Positions 1-7,615 of a stretch of 64,000 nt of DNA are shown piece by piece. Origin of the DNA: Betaproteobacteria bacterium HGW-Betaproteobacteria-4 (GTDB taxonomy: Bacteria; Pseudomonadota; Gammaproteobacteria; Burkholderiales; Rhodocyclaceae); NCBI GenBank assembly GCA_002840785.1, contig PHCH01000001.1:1-64000 (forward strand). The letters run 5' to 3'. Under the pieces are notes generated by a model, which saw only the letters and a list, made by a program, of their open reading frames with translations, ran no database searches and was not told the origin of the DNA. Numbering within the stretch: position 1 is the stretch's first letter; every line of letters begins with the position of its first letter. A program made the position numbers and the translations under genes.

Positions 1-47
1 ATGATAGTGAGCTTCCGCTCGCGAAAGTAGGTCAACGCCAGACTCCC
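1..47 (+). rRNA. rrf: 5S ribosomal RNA, 3' end (partial)
   Basis: The first ~47 bases match the conserved 3' third of proteobacterial 5S rRNA: a GATAGTG-type start of the last hairpin, then GAAAGTAGGTCAACGCCAG, the usual 3' strand of helix I. The gene begins before the window. A strong terminator follows within 10 bases, as expected at the end of an rRNA operon. Boundaries are approximate. Confidence 0.8.
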
Positions 48-54
48 CCACAAG

Positions 55-92
55 CAAAGCCCCTCCCGGTATTCCGGCGAGGGGCTTTTTGC
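55..92 (+). terminator. Rho-independent terminator of the rRNA operon
   Basis: An 8-bp perfect stem (AGCCCCTC at 58-65 with GAGGGGCT at 79-86) is followed by a T run. It lies directly after the 5S rRNA end. It may also face the 3' end of the convergent tcdA gene. Confidence 0.85.
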
Positions 93-149
93 TTTGGCTG
101 CGAATAGCCGTTTAGAATAAGACGTTTTGACGATTTGAGGAGGCCGAAA

Positions 150-914
150 TCAGTTTTGGATGATTTGTTTTATAGCCTCAGCTGCTGCAACCATGCCGAA
201 TACTGATGTGACACAAACAGATGAACCGAATCCGGTGCAATTGAGTCCCAATGAGGACTTTTCGGTATCACATGTAGTTGTTCTATCTGGATAACGAACT
301 GGCTCGGTTGAAAAAATAGCTGAAACGTTAAATTTCTTCTTTGGGTCTTTCGGAAAGCCATATTCCCGGCGGAGTATCGAACGAACCTTGGCCAGTAGAG
401 GGTCTTGAATGGTCCGACTTAGATCGGCTGCAGAAATTCTTGTCGGATCTATTTTTCCGCCAGCCGCTCCGGCGACGATAATAGGCGTATTAATCTCCCG
501 GCAAAAGGACGCTATGGCGGCCTTGGCGCGGACCTGGTCAATCGCATCAATAACCACTGAAAAATTTTGATCGAGGATGCTTTTCACGTTTTCAGGGGTG
601 ACAAAATCTTCGATGATGGAGACTTTGCAATCTGGGTTGATTGCTAGTATTCGCTCGGAAATGGCATCAACTTTCGACTTGCCGTAGATATCTCCAAGCG
701 CATGGATTTGTCGATTTGTATTCGATTCGGCAACCATGTCGAGATCTACTACTGTGATCTGCCCCACTCCGGTACGGGCGAGAGCTTCAACACTCCACGA
801 ACCAACGCCGCCAATTCCAACCACACAAACGTTGGCACTTCGTAAGCGTTCAGCGCCATCTGTTCCATAAAGACGTGTTACTCCTCCAAAACGACGCTCA
901 AGATCAACAGACAT
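150..914 (-). CDS. tcdA: tRNA threonylcarbamoyladenosine dehydratase TcdA
   Basis: This 254-aa protein belongs to the E1-like ThiF/MoeB/HesA superfamily. TcdA enzymes use ATP to cyclise the t6A37 modification of ANN-decoding tRNAs to ct6A. The ATP-binding Rossmann motif GIGGVGS is at residues 33-39, followed by the conserved NRQ segment after the beta-strand ending VVDLD. The C-terminal helix GMVAAAEAI is also typical, and the length matches the family (about 255-270 aa). The start ATG overlaps the stop of the upstream HPt/HD gene in an ATGA arrangement, so the two are probably co-transcribed, although no functional link is known. I see nothing abnormal. Confidence 0.93.
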   Translation of the reverse strand: MSVDLERRFGGVTRLYGTDGAERLRSANVCVVGIGGVGSWSVEALARTGVGQITVVDLDMVAESNTNRQIHALGDIYGKSKVDAISERILAINPDCKVSIIEDFVTPENVKSILDQNFSVVIDAIDQVRAKAAIASFCREINTPIIVAGAAGGKIDPTRISAADLSRTIQDPLLAKVRSILRREYGFPKDPKKKFNVSAIFSTEPVRYPDRTTTCDTEKSSLGLNCTGFGSSVCVTSVFGMVAAAEAIKQIIQN

Positions 915-2017
915 CAGTTTTCAATGGTCTTTCGAATAACGGCATTGAACGGAACAATCCATTCAGGGGAGAATTGATTGTCGCAGGCATTTATTTCAGC
1001 GATGGCTCGCAGTACGGAACGGTTTTTCCCCCGGTGGATGTGTTTGAGCATTACTGCTTCGAACGCATCGACGATAGCGAGAATTTTGGCGCCAGTACAG
1101 ATATCGGAGTCGTGCAGCCCTTTTGGGTAGCCTCCTCCGTCCGGCATTTCGTGGTGCTGGGCGACCATTTCTGCCGCCGCATTCCAATAGGGAATCCGTT
1201 CTAATATTCCAGCGGCGAAGCCCGGGTGATTTTTCAGGCTGAGCTTGTCATCTGGACTCATTTTGCCAACTTTCAACCAGATTGATTCCGGGAGAAGCAT
1301 CATCCCAAGATCGTGCAGATACACCGCGGCTTCTAACTGAGTAGGATCAACCGGGCTGATGCCGGCCTTGTTGGTTTCTAGTGCAAGGCGAAGGATGCGC
1401 ATGGTTCTCCCCTTGAAAAGGGGGGAGCGACTTTCAAATTGCAGCGCAAGTGAGCGGAAAAACTGCAAATCGCTAGTAGCTGTTTTTTGTTCCGGATTTG
1501 GAGTCCCTGACCGCGGAGGGCGGCTTGATATATCCGGAATGACCGGGGGAAAACCGGTAACGGCCTCGATCAGGTCGGCGCAAGCCGCATCTATCTGTTC
1601 GGTTGATTCTTGGGCGAGGGCTTCGAGTCCCTGTATGAGGATATCGAGTTGAAGGTTGTCCAGCGATTTGTTCGCCAGCAAGGCATTGGTTGCCAACTCA
1701 AGGCGGTCAACGGCGAGCAGTATCATTTCTGCCAGCGGCTCAGAGAAGGGAATTTCACCTTCTCGAAAACGAGCCATCATTGTTTCTATCGGATGCGCAA
1801 TGGCAATGCCCAAATCAAATTTGCACAGCGAAGCATCGCCTTTGATATTGTGAACGGCCCGAAAGAGGGCTGCAATAATCTCCCGATCCGTTCTGTTTTT
1901 TCTTAAGCGAGTGACGTCGCGCTCGATTTCCGGCGCGCGGTCGGTCAGAACCTCGGCAAACTCGTCCAACGCCTCGCGATCCTGGATCGTTGGCGCGATG
2001 ATAGCCCGAATGTCCAT
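914..2017 (-). CDS. HPt domain / HD-GYP signalling protein
   Basis: This 367-aa protein has two signalling domains. The N-terminal ~120 residues form an HPt histidine-phosphotransfer domain, with the phospho-accepting His56 in AVHNIKGDA. The C-terminal part (about 185-360) is an HD-type domain with HD at 235-236 and a QHHE...GGGYPKG motif near 288-300. This fits the HD-GYP c-di-GMP phosphodiesterases. It probably links a phosphorelay to c-di-GMP turnover in the cytoplasm. The middle (140-185) is a Pro/Ser/Arg-rich linker. It is transcribed divergently from ispB and overlaps tcdA by one base. The HPt plus HD-GYP combination is clear, but the partner kinase and the output are unknown. Confidence 0.82.
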   Translation of the reverse strand: MDIRAIIAPTIQDREALDEFAEVLTDRAPEIERDVTRLRKNRTDREIIAALFRAVHNIKGDASLCKFDLGIAIAHPIETMMARFREGEIPFSEPLAEMILLAVDRLELATNALLANKSLDNLQLDILIQGLEALAQESTEQIDAACADLIEAVTGFPPVIPDISSRPPRSGTPNPEQKTATSDLQFFRSLALQFESRSPLFKGRTMRILRLALETNKAGISPVDPTQLEAAVYLHDLGMMLLPESIWLKVGKMSPDDKLSLKNHPGFAAGILERIPYWNAAAEMVAQHHEMPDGGGYPKGLHDSDICTGAKILAIVDAFEAVMLKHIHRGKNRSVLRAIAEINACDNQFSPEWIVPFNAVIRKTIEN

Positions 2018-2097
2018 GCCGTCTCCCTTGCTTCCATTAATCTGAGCAGTTTAACAAACTGGCGCGCAAAACAGCGCTCAACCTTGATCGTTCAGTC

Positions 2098-3123
2098 TTG
2101 ACTGTACAGGCGCCGCCACCTAAGATTCCGCGCTTCATTGAGGAATTACCTTACGTGACTTTGGAACAGCTCTACGCCCTGATTGGGCCTGACATGAAGG
2201 CCGTTGATGCGGTCATCCGCGAACGCCTGCATTCAGAGGTGGTCCTGGTCAGGCAGGTTGCCGAATACATCATCGGTGCTGGCGGCAAGCGCATGCGTCC
2301 AGCTCTCGTGTTGCTTGCAGCGGGAGCGCTTGGCTATCAGGGCGTTCGCCACCATGAAATGGCGGCGGTCGTCGAGTTCATTCATACCGCCACCTTGTTG
2401 CATGATGACGTGGTTGATGAGTCCGCATTACGGCGCGGGCAAGATACGGCCAATGCAATGTTTGGCAATGCTGCTAGCGTCTTGGTAGGCGATTTCCTCT
2501 ATTCGCGTGCGTTCCAGATGATGGTGCTGGTCGATAACATGCGCGTGATGCAGGTTCTTTCCAATGCGACAAATATCATCGCTGAAGGCGAGGTCTTGCA
2601 GTTAATGAATTGCCATGATGCCGACGTTGATGAAGCGCGTTACATGCAGGTAATTCATTACAAGACAGCAAAGCTTTTTGAAGCCGCGGCACAGTTGGGG
2701 GCTATTCTTGGTCAAGCGTCTCCGGAAATCGAAATGGCACTGGCCACCTATGGAATGCATCTGGGTACAGCCTTCCAGTTGATTGATGACGTCCTTGATT
2801 ATTCTGGCCACGAGGCTGACACAGGCAAGCACATTGGGGACGACCTTGCAGAAGGAAAGCCGACCTTGCCTTTGATCTACGTCATGCAGCATGGAACCGT
2901 CGAGCAGGCAGCATGCGTGCGCAAGGCAATCGAAGAGGGGGGGCGCGATGATTTCCCCGCTGTTCTTGATGCGATCAGAAATAGTGGCGCTCTACACCAT
3001 GCGCGGACCCGTGCTGCCCATGAGGCAGATCTCGCCAGAGCATCAATTCAGTGCCTGGGGGATTCAAATTATAAAAAAGCTCTGCTACAATTGACGCTCT
3101 TTGCAGTTGAGAGAAATCATTAA
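2098..3123 (+). CDS. ispB: Octaprenyl diphosphate synthase IspB
   Basis: A trans-isoprenyl diphosphate synthase (341 aa) that extends farnesyl diphosphate with isopentenyl diphosphate to make the ubiquinone side chain. The first Asp-rich motif DDVVD is at 103-107 and the second lies in the LIDDVLDY segment. The GGKRMRPAL substrate-binding segment is at 62-70. Near-identical blocks such as EFIHTATLLHDDVVDES and GNAASVLVGDF mark the IspB subfamily. The annotated start is a TTG without a strong ribosome-binding site. An ATG at 2194 lies inside the conserved part, so the upstream start is preferred but uncertain. The gene is followed closely by tRNA-Pro. Confidence 0.95.
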   Translation: MTVQAPPPKIPRFIEELPYVTLEQLYALIGPDMKAVDAVIRERLHSEVVLVRQVAEYIIGAGGKRMRPALVLLAAGALGYQGVRHHEMAAVVEFIHTATLLHDDVVDESALRRGQDTANAMFGNAASVLVGDFLYSRAFQMMVLVDNMRVMQVLSNATNIIAEGEVLQLMNCHDADVDEARYMQVIHYKTAKLFEAAAQLGAILGQASPEIEMALATYGMHLGTAFQLIDDVLDYSGHEADTGKHIGDDLAEGKPTLPLIYVMQHGTVEQAACVRKAIEEGGRDDFPAVLDAIRNSGALHHARTRAAHEADLARASIQCLGDSNYKKALLQLTLFAVERNH

Positions 3124-3138
3124 GTTTCTTTCTGATGT

Positions 3139-3215
3139 CGGAGTGTAGCTCAGCCTGGTAGAGCACTGCGTTCGGGACGCAGGGGTCGCAAGTTCGAATC
3201 CTGTCACTCCGACCA
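3139..3215 (+). tRNA. proK: tRNA-Pro (anticodon CGG)
   Basis: A complete 77-nt cloverleaf with encoded CCA. The acceptor stem is CGGAGTG/CACTCCG. The anticodon stem CTGCG/CGCAG encloses the loop TTCGGGA with anticodon CGG, and the T-loop is TTCGAAT. It resembles E. coli proK. A tyrosine integrase gene lies just downstream, so the 3' half of this tRNA is the likely attachment site of the adjoining element. Confidence 0.97.
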
Positions 3216-3231
3216 AAACACTGCAAAGAAG

Positions 3232-3268
3232 AAAACCCACGTAATTCAAAAGATTACGTGGGTTTTTT
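3232..3268 (+). terminator. Rho-independent terminator after tRNA-Pro
   Basis: A 12-bp perfect stem (AACCCACGTAAT at 3234-3245 with ATTACGTGGGTT at 3253-3264) with an AT-rich loop ends in a run of six T (3263-3268). It lies 16 bases beyond the tRNA CCA end. Confidence 0.9.
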
Positions 3269-3310
3269 GTTTTCTAAAGCCCTGGTTCGCAACGTCCATT
3301 TGTCATCGCC

Positions 3311-3349
3311 GTGACTATTTCGTGACTAAATTGTGGCTATTTCGTGACT
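3311..3349 (+). repeat. Two 17-bp direct repeats beside the attachment site
   Basis: GTGACTATTTCGTGACT at 3311-3327 recurs as GTGGCTATTTCGTGACT at 3333-3349 (one mismatch), spaced 22 bp start to start, about two helical turns. Each unit also contains an internal GTGACT or GTGGCT/GTGACT repeat. Their place between tRNA-Pro and the integrase suggests arm-type binding sites for the integrase Arm domain or Xis; this is an inference. Confidence 0.6.
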
Positions 3350-3387
3350 AGGGTTCAGTGCGCTAAGCGGCAATTCGAAAATATTGA

Positions 3388-3642
3388 CTACTGCGCGCTG
3401 TGACTGTCCTCTGTGACCGTCTCGTCAGGCACATATTCAGCCAATTGTTCTAATTTGCATCCGAAGAACCTGCACAGCTTGTCTAGGTTGTCCGTAACGG
3501 TGCTGTAGCTTCGTTGATTCACCATCTTTGAAAGCGTGACGCGATTGATACCCGTTGCTTGAGATACCTCGAGCAACGTCACACGCTTTCCCTCTGAAAA
3601 GCGTTTTTCTGCGAGCAGTTCTTGTAAGCGAAAACGTATCAT
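3388..3642 (-). CDS. XRE/Cro-type HTH regulator
   Basis: A small cytoplasmic DNA-binding protein (84 aa). Residues about 20-60 form a Cro/C1-type helix-turn-helix: TLLEVSQATGINRVTLSKM is followed by the recognition-helix region and a LDKLCRFFGCKLEQL helix typical of the HTH_26 class. It is divergent from the xis-int pair with a 123-bp intergenic region, so it probably represses that promoter and its own. This is the usual arrangement for control of excision in integrative elements. The C-terminal tail is short, acidic and featureless. Confidence 0.8.
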   Translation of the reverse strand: MIRFRLQELLAEKRFSEGKRVTLLEVSQATGINRVTLSKMVNQRSYSTVTDNLDKLCRFFGCKLEQLAEYVPDETVTEDSHSAQ

Positions 3643-3675
3643 TGTTCATCAATATTAACGTACGTAACAAATTTC

Positions 3676-3703
3676 TTGCAAAACCAATTCGTTTGTGTAA
3701 CGA
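3676..3703 (+). promoter_or_regulatory. Candidate promoter for xis-int
   Basis: TTGCAA (3676-3681) lies 16 bp from TAACGA (3698-3703) in the AT-rich intergenic region between the XRE regulator and the Xis-like gene. The 8-bp palindrome ACGTACGT occurs just upstream (about 3657-3664) and could belong to an operator. Assignment is by eye only. Confidence 0.4.
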
Positions 3704-3765
3704 TATATTTACATTGATTCAGAAAAAGATATCGATGTATTTATTAACTAACAAACGAGGTTGCT

Positions 3766-4050
3766 ATGTACTCAGCTATTCCCAGCGCAGCTAACCATCT
3801 GTCAGACAATTCTAGCGCTAGTCTGACTTACCTGACCACTGACGAACTTTCCTCGAGAATCAAGTACGACTCTCGGACCATTCGGGAAAGACTCAAAGAT
3901 AGCGTTCTGCTGGAAGGTATCCACTATATCCGTCCATTTGGCGGCCGAAAAATTCTCTACATCTGGGAGAAGATTGAATTTGACATGGCAAAACGCACTG
4001 TCAGTTCATTCTCGATTCCTATGGCCAATGGAGGGGTATGCCATGGCTAG
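3766..4050 (+). CDS. Xis-like HTH protein (excisionase candidate)
   Basis: A 94-aa protein whose middle (about residues 25-75) resembles an AlpA/MerR-type winged helix. TTDELSSRIKYDSRTIRERL is followed by a wing-like HYIRPFGGRKILYIWEKI segment. Proteins of this kind next to a tyrosine integrase usually act as recombination directionality factors. A GAGG ribosome-binding site precedes the ATG. The stop overlaps the integrase start by 8 nt, which suggests translational coupling. The family assignment rests on motif shape and context, not on a database match. Confidence 0.65.
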   Translation: MYSAIPSAANHLSDNSSASLTYLTTDELSSRIKYDSRTIRERLKDSVLLEGIHYIRPFGGRKILYIWEKIEFDMAKRTVSSFSIPMANGGVCHG

Positions 4051-5290
4051 CATTCAAGTTCGAAAGGAAAGTAATACCCTGATCATCGACTTTTATTGGC
4101 AAGGAAAGCGTTGCCGTGAGCAAACACTTTTGGTGGATAGCTCAACCAATAGGAAACGGCTCTCCAAGGTTGCTGAAAAAATCGAAGAAAAAATTTCGAC
4201 TGGAGAATTCAACTACCGCGAATTTTTCCCCAACAGCAAGAATGCCGCGAAATTTGACCTTCCCGAGCCCTCTGCTACGGTCGTAGCGCAAGCTGTATTG
4301 AACATGGGTCATTCGGATGTCGGCAGCACGCCTTTGTTCAAAGACTTCGCCGAGGTTTGGTATTCCGAGAAAGCCGTGGAGTGGCGGACGTCCCATAAAA
4401 AGACGATCCGCGATGACATCAATAAGCGTCTGAATCCCCGATTTGGGGATATGGAGGTCGGCGTCATCACTAAGGCTGACATTCTTGCTTTCCGTGCAGA
4501 CCTCGCCAAAGCTCCGGCACGGAACAAGAACACTACGCTGTCGAATCCACGAATCAATAAAATCCTCGATCCGCTAAGGCAAATCATCTGCGAAGCCGCC
4601 GACCGCTTTAATTTTCGCACGCCCTTCCAGAACATCAAACAACTTCGCGTAAAGCGGAGCGATGTCGAACCCTTCTCGCTGGACGAAGTGAAGGCGATCA
4701 TCAATACCGTACGGCCGGACTTCAAGAACTACTTCACGGTCCGCTTCTTTACTGGGATGCGCACGGGCGAAGTTCACGGCCTCAAGTGGAAATACATCGA
4801 TTTTGAGCGCCGCCTGATTCTCGTCCGGGAAACCGTGGTGGATGGTGAAGAAACCTACACCAAGACCGATTCCTCACAGCGTGAAATCCAGATGTCGCAA
4901 CTGGTCTTCGACGCGTTGAAGGAGCAGCACAAAGGTACTGGAAAGCGTTCGGAGTTTGTCTTCTGTAATCGGGATGGATTGACGCTCGACTACAAGAACG
5001 TCAATAACCGTGTCTGGAAGCCTCTATTGCGTCATCTTGGGCTCAAGGTACGTCGGCCTTATCAATGTAGGCATACGGCAGCCACGCTGTGGATGGGAGC
5101 AGGGGAGAACCCAGAGTGGATCGCCAGGCAGCTAGGGCACAGCACCACGGAAATGTTATTCCGTGTCTATTCGCGCTATGTGCCCAATCTAACTCGGCGC
5201 GATGGATCAGCGTTTGAACGCATGCTGACGGCCTCGCTGGGTGAAGGTCAGGCGCAGATTGTTGTAGATCCCGTTTCGGAAGGAGTTTAA
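4043..5290 (+). CDS. int: Tyrosine site-specific integrase with Arm-binding domain
   Basis: This 415-aa tyrosine recombinase integrates or excises the element at tRNA-Pro. The N-terminal ~65 residues resemble the DUF3596-type Arm DNA-binding domain. A SAM-like core-binding domain follows (about 95-200), then the catalytic domain with Arg in GMRTGEV, the CRHTAATLW box, LGHST, and the Tyr nucleophile in VYSRYVP. I chose ATG 4043 over an upstream in-frame start because it has a GGAGGGG site about 7 bases before it and because the family N-terminus begins there. The downstream HD-protein gene has its ribosome-binding site inside the last codons of int. Confidence 0.9.
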   Translation: MASIQVRKESNTLIIDFYWQGKRCREQTLLVDSSTNRKRLSKVAEKIEEKISTGEFNYREFFPNSKNAAKFDLPEPSATVVAQAVLNMGHSDVGSTPLFKDFAEVWYSEKAVEWRTSHKKTIRDDINKRLNPRFGDMEVGVITKADILAFRADLAKAPARNKNTTLSNPRINKILDPLRQIICEAADRFNFRTPFQNIKQLRVKRSDVEPFSLDEVKAIINTVRPDFKNYFTVRFFTGMRTGEVHGLKWKYIDFERRLILVRETVVDGEETYTKTDSSQREIQMSQLVFDALKEQHKGTGKRSEFVFCNRDGLTLDYKNVNNRVWKPLLRHLGLKVRRPYQCRHTAATLWMGAGENPEWIARQLGHSTTEMLFRVYSRYVPNLTRRDGSAFERMLTASLGEGQAQIVVDPVSEGV

Positions 5291-5293
5291 AGC

Positions 5294-6223
5294 ATGACTG
5301 CATCTATTCCTCTGTCCCACGCTGTCGTTCAATCCTCTTCCGAGACAGCTGCCTATTACCGACTCACGAGTATTACCCGCCTGCCCGGAAAAGGGGGCCG
5401 GGGTGTCACCAACATCGCAACGCTGTATCACGAGCAGGGTGCCCTTGAAGTCACCTGGCAGTCTGCACAGGTTGATAGTCGCCTGAAGCGTGGCTGCTAT
5501 GTAGCCATGCGTGGCATCGAGCATTCAGTCGCATCGGACAGTGTGACCAAGATCCAGCGCCTCGATCTGCTCGACAAGCCACTGCCGAGCATTAATCCGT
5601 TCGATGTGGTGCCTGCCAATTGGGTTCGTGATCGCGCCCTGGTAAAGCGTGCCAGTAACTTGTGGGGCCAGCTCTCTCGTCCACTTCAGCATCTGGTTAC
5701 TGCTGTGTTGTGGGATGGGAGTCGGTTCGAACGCTTCGTGACCGGGCCTGCTGCATTGAGTTGCTACCCGCCGGTGCCCAATGCCAATCTCAGTCACGCC
5801 GTTGAAACCGCTGAAACTGCTCTGATGCTGGCGAATGGTCTGATGGATGTCTCGACATCTGTGGTGATCGTCGCCGCCCTGTTGCACGATGCTGGGAAGG
5901 CAGATGACTTTAGGCTTAGTCCGGATCGTGATGGCTATGCCTATTCCGAACGCGGCCAATTGGTCGGGGCGCGCCACACGGTTCTCGAGTGGCTGGCGGT
6001 CGCGCGGGGTAGGGACGGGGTAATTGTGCCGGAGGGGCAATACCTCGCCTTGATTCATGCGCTGACTGCAACTCGCGGTGCTGGTTGGTTGGGTATTCGC
6101 GAGCCGCAGATTATCGAAGCCACAATTCTCGCAGCGGCTGATCGGGTCTGTAACGAATCGGGGTGGTCGCCCAATCGCTACGCCGAGCGGCATGAGTCGT
6201 TCCGGACGGGCGGTGTGCGTTGA
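5294..6223 (+). CDS. OB-fold/HD-domain protein (YhaM-like, putative nucleic-acid hydrolase)
   Basis: A 309-aa protein. Residues about 15-90 look like an OB-fold, recalling the nucleic-acid-binding module of YhaM-type 3'-5' exonucleases. Residues about 165-300 form an HD domain with His in NLSHAVET, HD in ALLHDAGKAD, and later His (GARHTV, ALIHAL) and Asp (AAADRV) residues at the spacing of metal-dependent phosphohydrolases. An AAGGAG site inside the int 3' end serves the ATG, so it is likely expressed with int. HD proteins of this kind are frequent island cargo near integrases; whether this one acts in transfer, replication or defence cannot be told from sequence. Confidence 0.65.
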   Translation: MTASIPLSHAVVQSSSETAAYYRLTSITRLPGKGGRGVTNIATLYHEQGALEVTWQSAQVDSRLKRGCYVAMRGIEHSVASDSVTKIQRLDLLDKPLPSINPFDVVPANWVRDRALVKRASNLWGQLSRPLQHLVTAVLWDGSRFERFVTGPAALSCYPPVPNANLSHAVETAETALMLANGLMDVSTSVVIVAALLHDAGKADDFRLSPDRDGYAYSERGQLVGARHTVLEWLAVARGRDGVIVPEGQYLALIHALTATRGAGWLGIREPQIIEATILAAADRVCNESGWSPNRYAERHESFRTGGVR

Positions 6224-6399
6224 GTCGCGCGACATTCATGATGCGCTGTCGCGATGAGTGGCGGAGACTTAATCCCAAGTTTGTACGGTCAGGCACAACC
6301 CTGGGGGAAACTTTCTGGGATGCATGCCGCGAAGGTGTCTATGGTTTCTTCGCCCCGCCGGGCCTGCTCTGGTGGTTGTGTTTAAACGCGTGGAAATAG
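6220..6399 (+). CDS. Small conserved-looking ORF of the island
   Basis: A 59-residue ORF that starts at a TTG overlapping the stop of the HD protein (TTGA); an in-frame ATG at 6238 is an alternative start. The product is basic at the N-terminus (MMRCRDEWRRLNPKF) and ends in an aromatic stretch, GFFAPPGLLWWLCLNAWK, that could be a membrane anchor. The overlap and the rich aromatic tail argue for a real gene. I do not recognise a family. It is too short for most ORF callers. Confidence 0.5.
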   Translation: MSRATFMMRCRDEWRRLNPKFVRSGTTLGETFWDACREGVYGFFAPPGLLWWLCLNAWK

Positions 6400-6489
6400 C
6401 CGGCGCCGGATTCCGGCAATATGCAAAGGCGGTAGTCTGAGTTGATGTAACGCAAAGGGCAGGGGTTCGGGCATTGGTAGACTTTCCGA

Positions 6490-6735
6490 ATGCCTAAATT
6501 CCTGCCCCCATCCACCCCGCAACTGAATCGGTTACGCGCTGCTGCCACGCTGATTCCCATCATTGAATCAGGATTGGCTGACTCAAAACTATCACCGGAT
6601 AAGGCTGCCTTGATGGCTTCCTTCTGCGAATGGGCCGCTGAAGCCACGACGAGCGATGCAGAAGAGGCCATGCTTTCTGAGAGTATCGGTCAAGGTTTGG
6701 ATCGATTGAAGGCACGGTTCGCTAGATCGGTATAA
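6490..6735 (+). CDS. Hypothetical small protein
   Basis: An 81-aa ORF with an alpha-helical composition and no recognised motif. The N-terminus is Pro-rich (MPKFLPPSTPQLN). The rest is amphipathic and acidic, with EWAAEATTSDAEEAML. No good ribosome-binding site is visible. It fills the space between the tiny ORF and the H-NS gene on the same strand, which is the main support. Confidence 0.4.
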   Translation: MPKFLPPSTPQLNRLRAAATLIPIIESGLADSKLSPDKAALMASFCEWAAEATTSDAEEAMLSESIGQGLDRLKARFARSV

Positions 6736-6808
6736 ATTCCGTATAGTGGTTACGGAAATCTTCGGCTTTTATGCCCTCAAGTAAATATTGATTAACTATA
6801 GGAACAAA

Positions 6809-7126
6809 ATGGACATTTCTAATCTTTCCGTATCTGAGCTGAAATCTCTTCTTGAGCAAATCCCCGCGGAGATCAAACGGCGTGAAAAGCAAGAGAAAGG
6901 CCGTATCCGGCAAGAGCTTGAGGCATTGGCAGCAAAGAGTGGCTATTCCCTCGATGAGTTGCTAAATGAGGCAAGTGAGAAGGTCCGCAAAGTGGTAAAA
7001 GTTGTTCCGGTCAAATATCGCCATCCACAGGATAGCTCTTTGGCTTGGACGGGCAGAGGTCGCCAACCAAAGTGGGTAGTAGAGTTTTTGGCTGCAGGAG
7101 GGACGCTGGGGCAACTTTCAATCTGA
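6809..7126 (+). CDS. H-NS-family nucleoid protein / xenogeneic silencer
   Basis: A 105-aa H-NS-like protein. The N-terminal ~60 residues are a charged coiled-coil oligomerisation segment (ELKSLLEQIPAEIKRREKQ). The C-terminal DNA-binding core carries YRHPQDSSLAWTGRGRQPKW, matching the H-NS WTGRGRxPxW signature that reads the AT-rich minor groove. I chose ATG 6809, preceded by AGGAAC, over an upstream in-frame ATG at 6788. Island-borne H-NS paralogues usually silence the AT-rich cargo, and the adjacent AT-rich mCpol/2TM-beta genes are obvious targets. A terminator follows directly. Confidence 0.88.
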   Translation: MDISNLSVSELKSLLEQIPAEIKRREKQEKGRIRQELEALAAKSGYSLDELLNEASEKVRKVVKVVPVKYRHPQDSSLAWTGRGRQPKWVVEFLAAGGTLGQLSI

Positions 7127-7146
7127 GTTGTTCAAAGCTAAACAAC

Positions 7147-7170
7147 AAGGGCCGCGTATGCGGCCTTTTT
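7147..7170 (+). terminator. Rho-independent terminator after the H-NS gene
   Basis: A perfect 6-bp GC stem, GGCCGC/GCGGCC, with the tetraloop GTAT is followed by TTTTT. It lies 24 bases past the stop codon of the H-NS-like gene. Confidence 0.85.
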
Positions 7171-7360
7171 GCTAGCCCTGCGGGATCATCCAGCGCGAGT
7201 AGTCGAGAGCCAGATTTCCGATGAGCTAAATTAGATTTGCACATCGTGGCTGACTTGAATAAGTAAATTGACCATCAAATCCGGATGCGTTGAAGCCGTA
7301 TTCAAACGTGGCCGTTCACAATCCAAACCTGCCCAACCTGCATTACAGAGAACAGAACCA

Positions 7361-7615
7361 ATGAAAACGCCGATTCAAGCCGCCGTTGATGAAGTAATGA
7401 AGAGCCGCTATTCGTGCCGAGCTTATTTGCCAACTGAGGTCCCCAAGAAAGTCATCGAGGAAATTCTGGCCATTGCATCTCGAGCACCATCCGGAACCAA
7501 CATCCAACCTTGGAAGGTTTGGGTTCTGACGGGAGAAAGCAAAACCAAACTTAGTGAGCGCATTGTCGCGGCTTTTGATGATCCGGAAGAAGCCGCTACC
7601 CATTCGGAGAGTTAG
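7361..7615 (+). pseudogene. Nitroreductase, N-terminal fragment
   Basis: About 75 residues match the start of FMN-dependent nitroreductases: the FMN phosphate-binding SRYSCRAYL, then IEEILAIASRAPSGTNIQPWKV. The homology stops at about FDDPE, where the reading frame runs into capV-derived sequence and ends. A normal family member has about 200-230 residues, so two thirds are missing. Start chosen at ATG 7361. This is a deletion or recombination scar that removed the 3' end of a nitroreductase gene together with the 5' end of capV. Confidence 0.8.
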
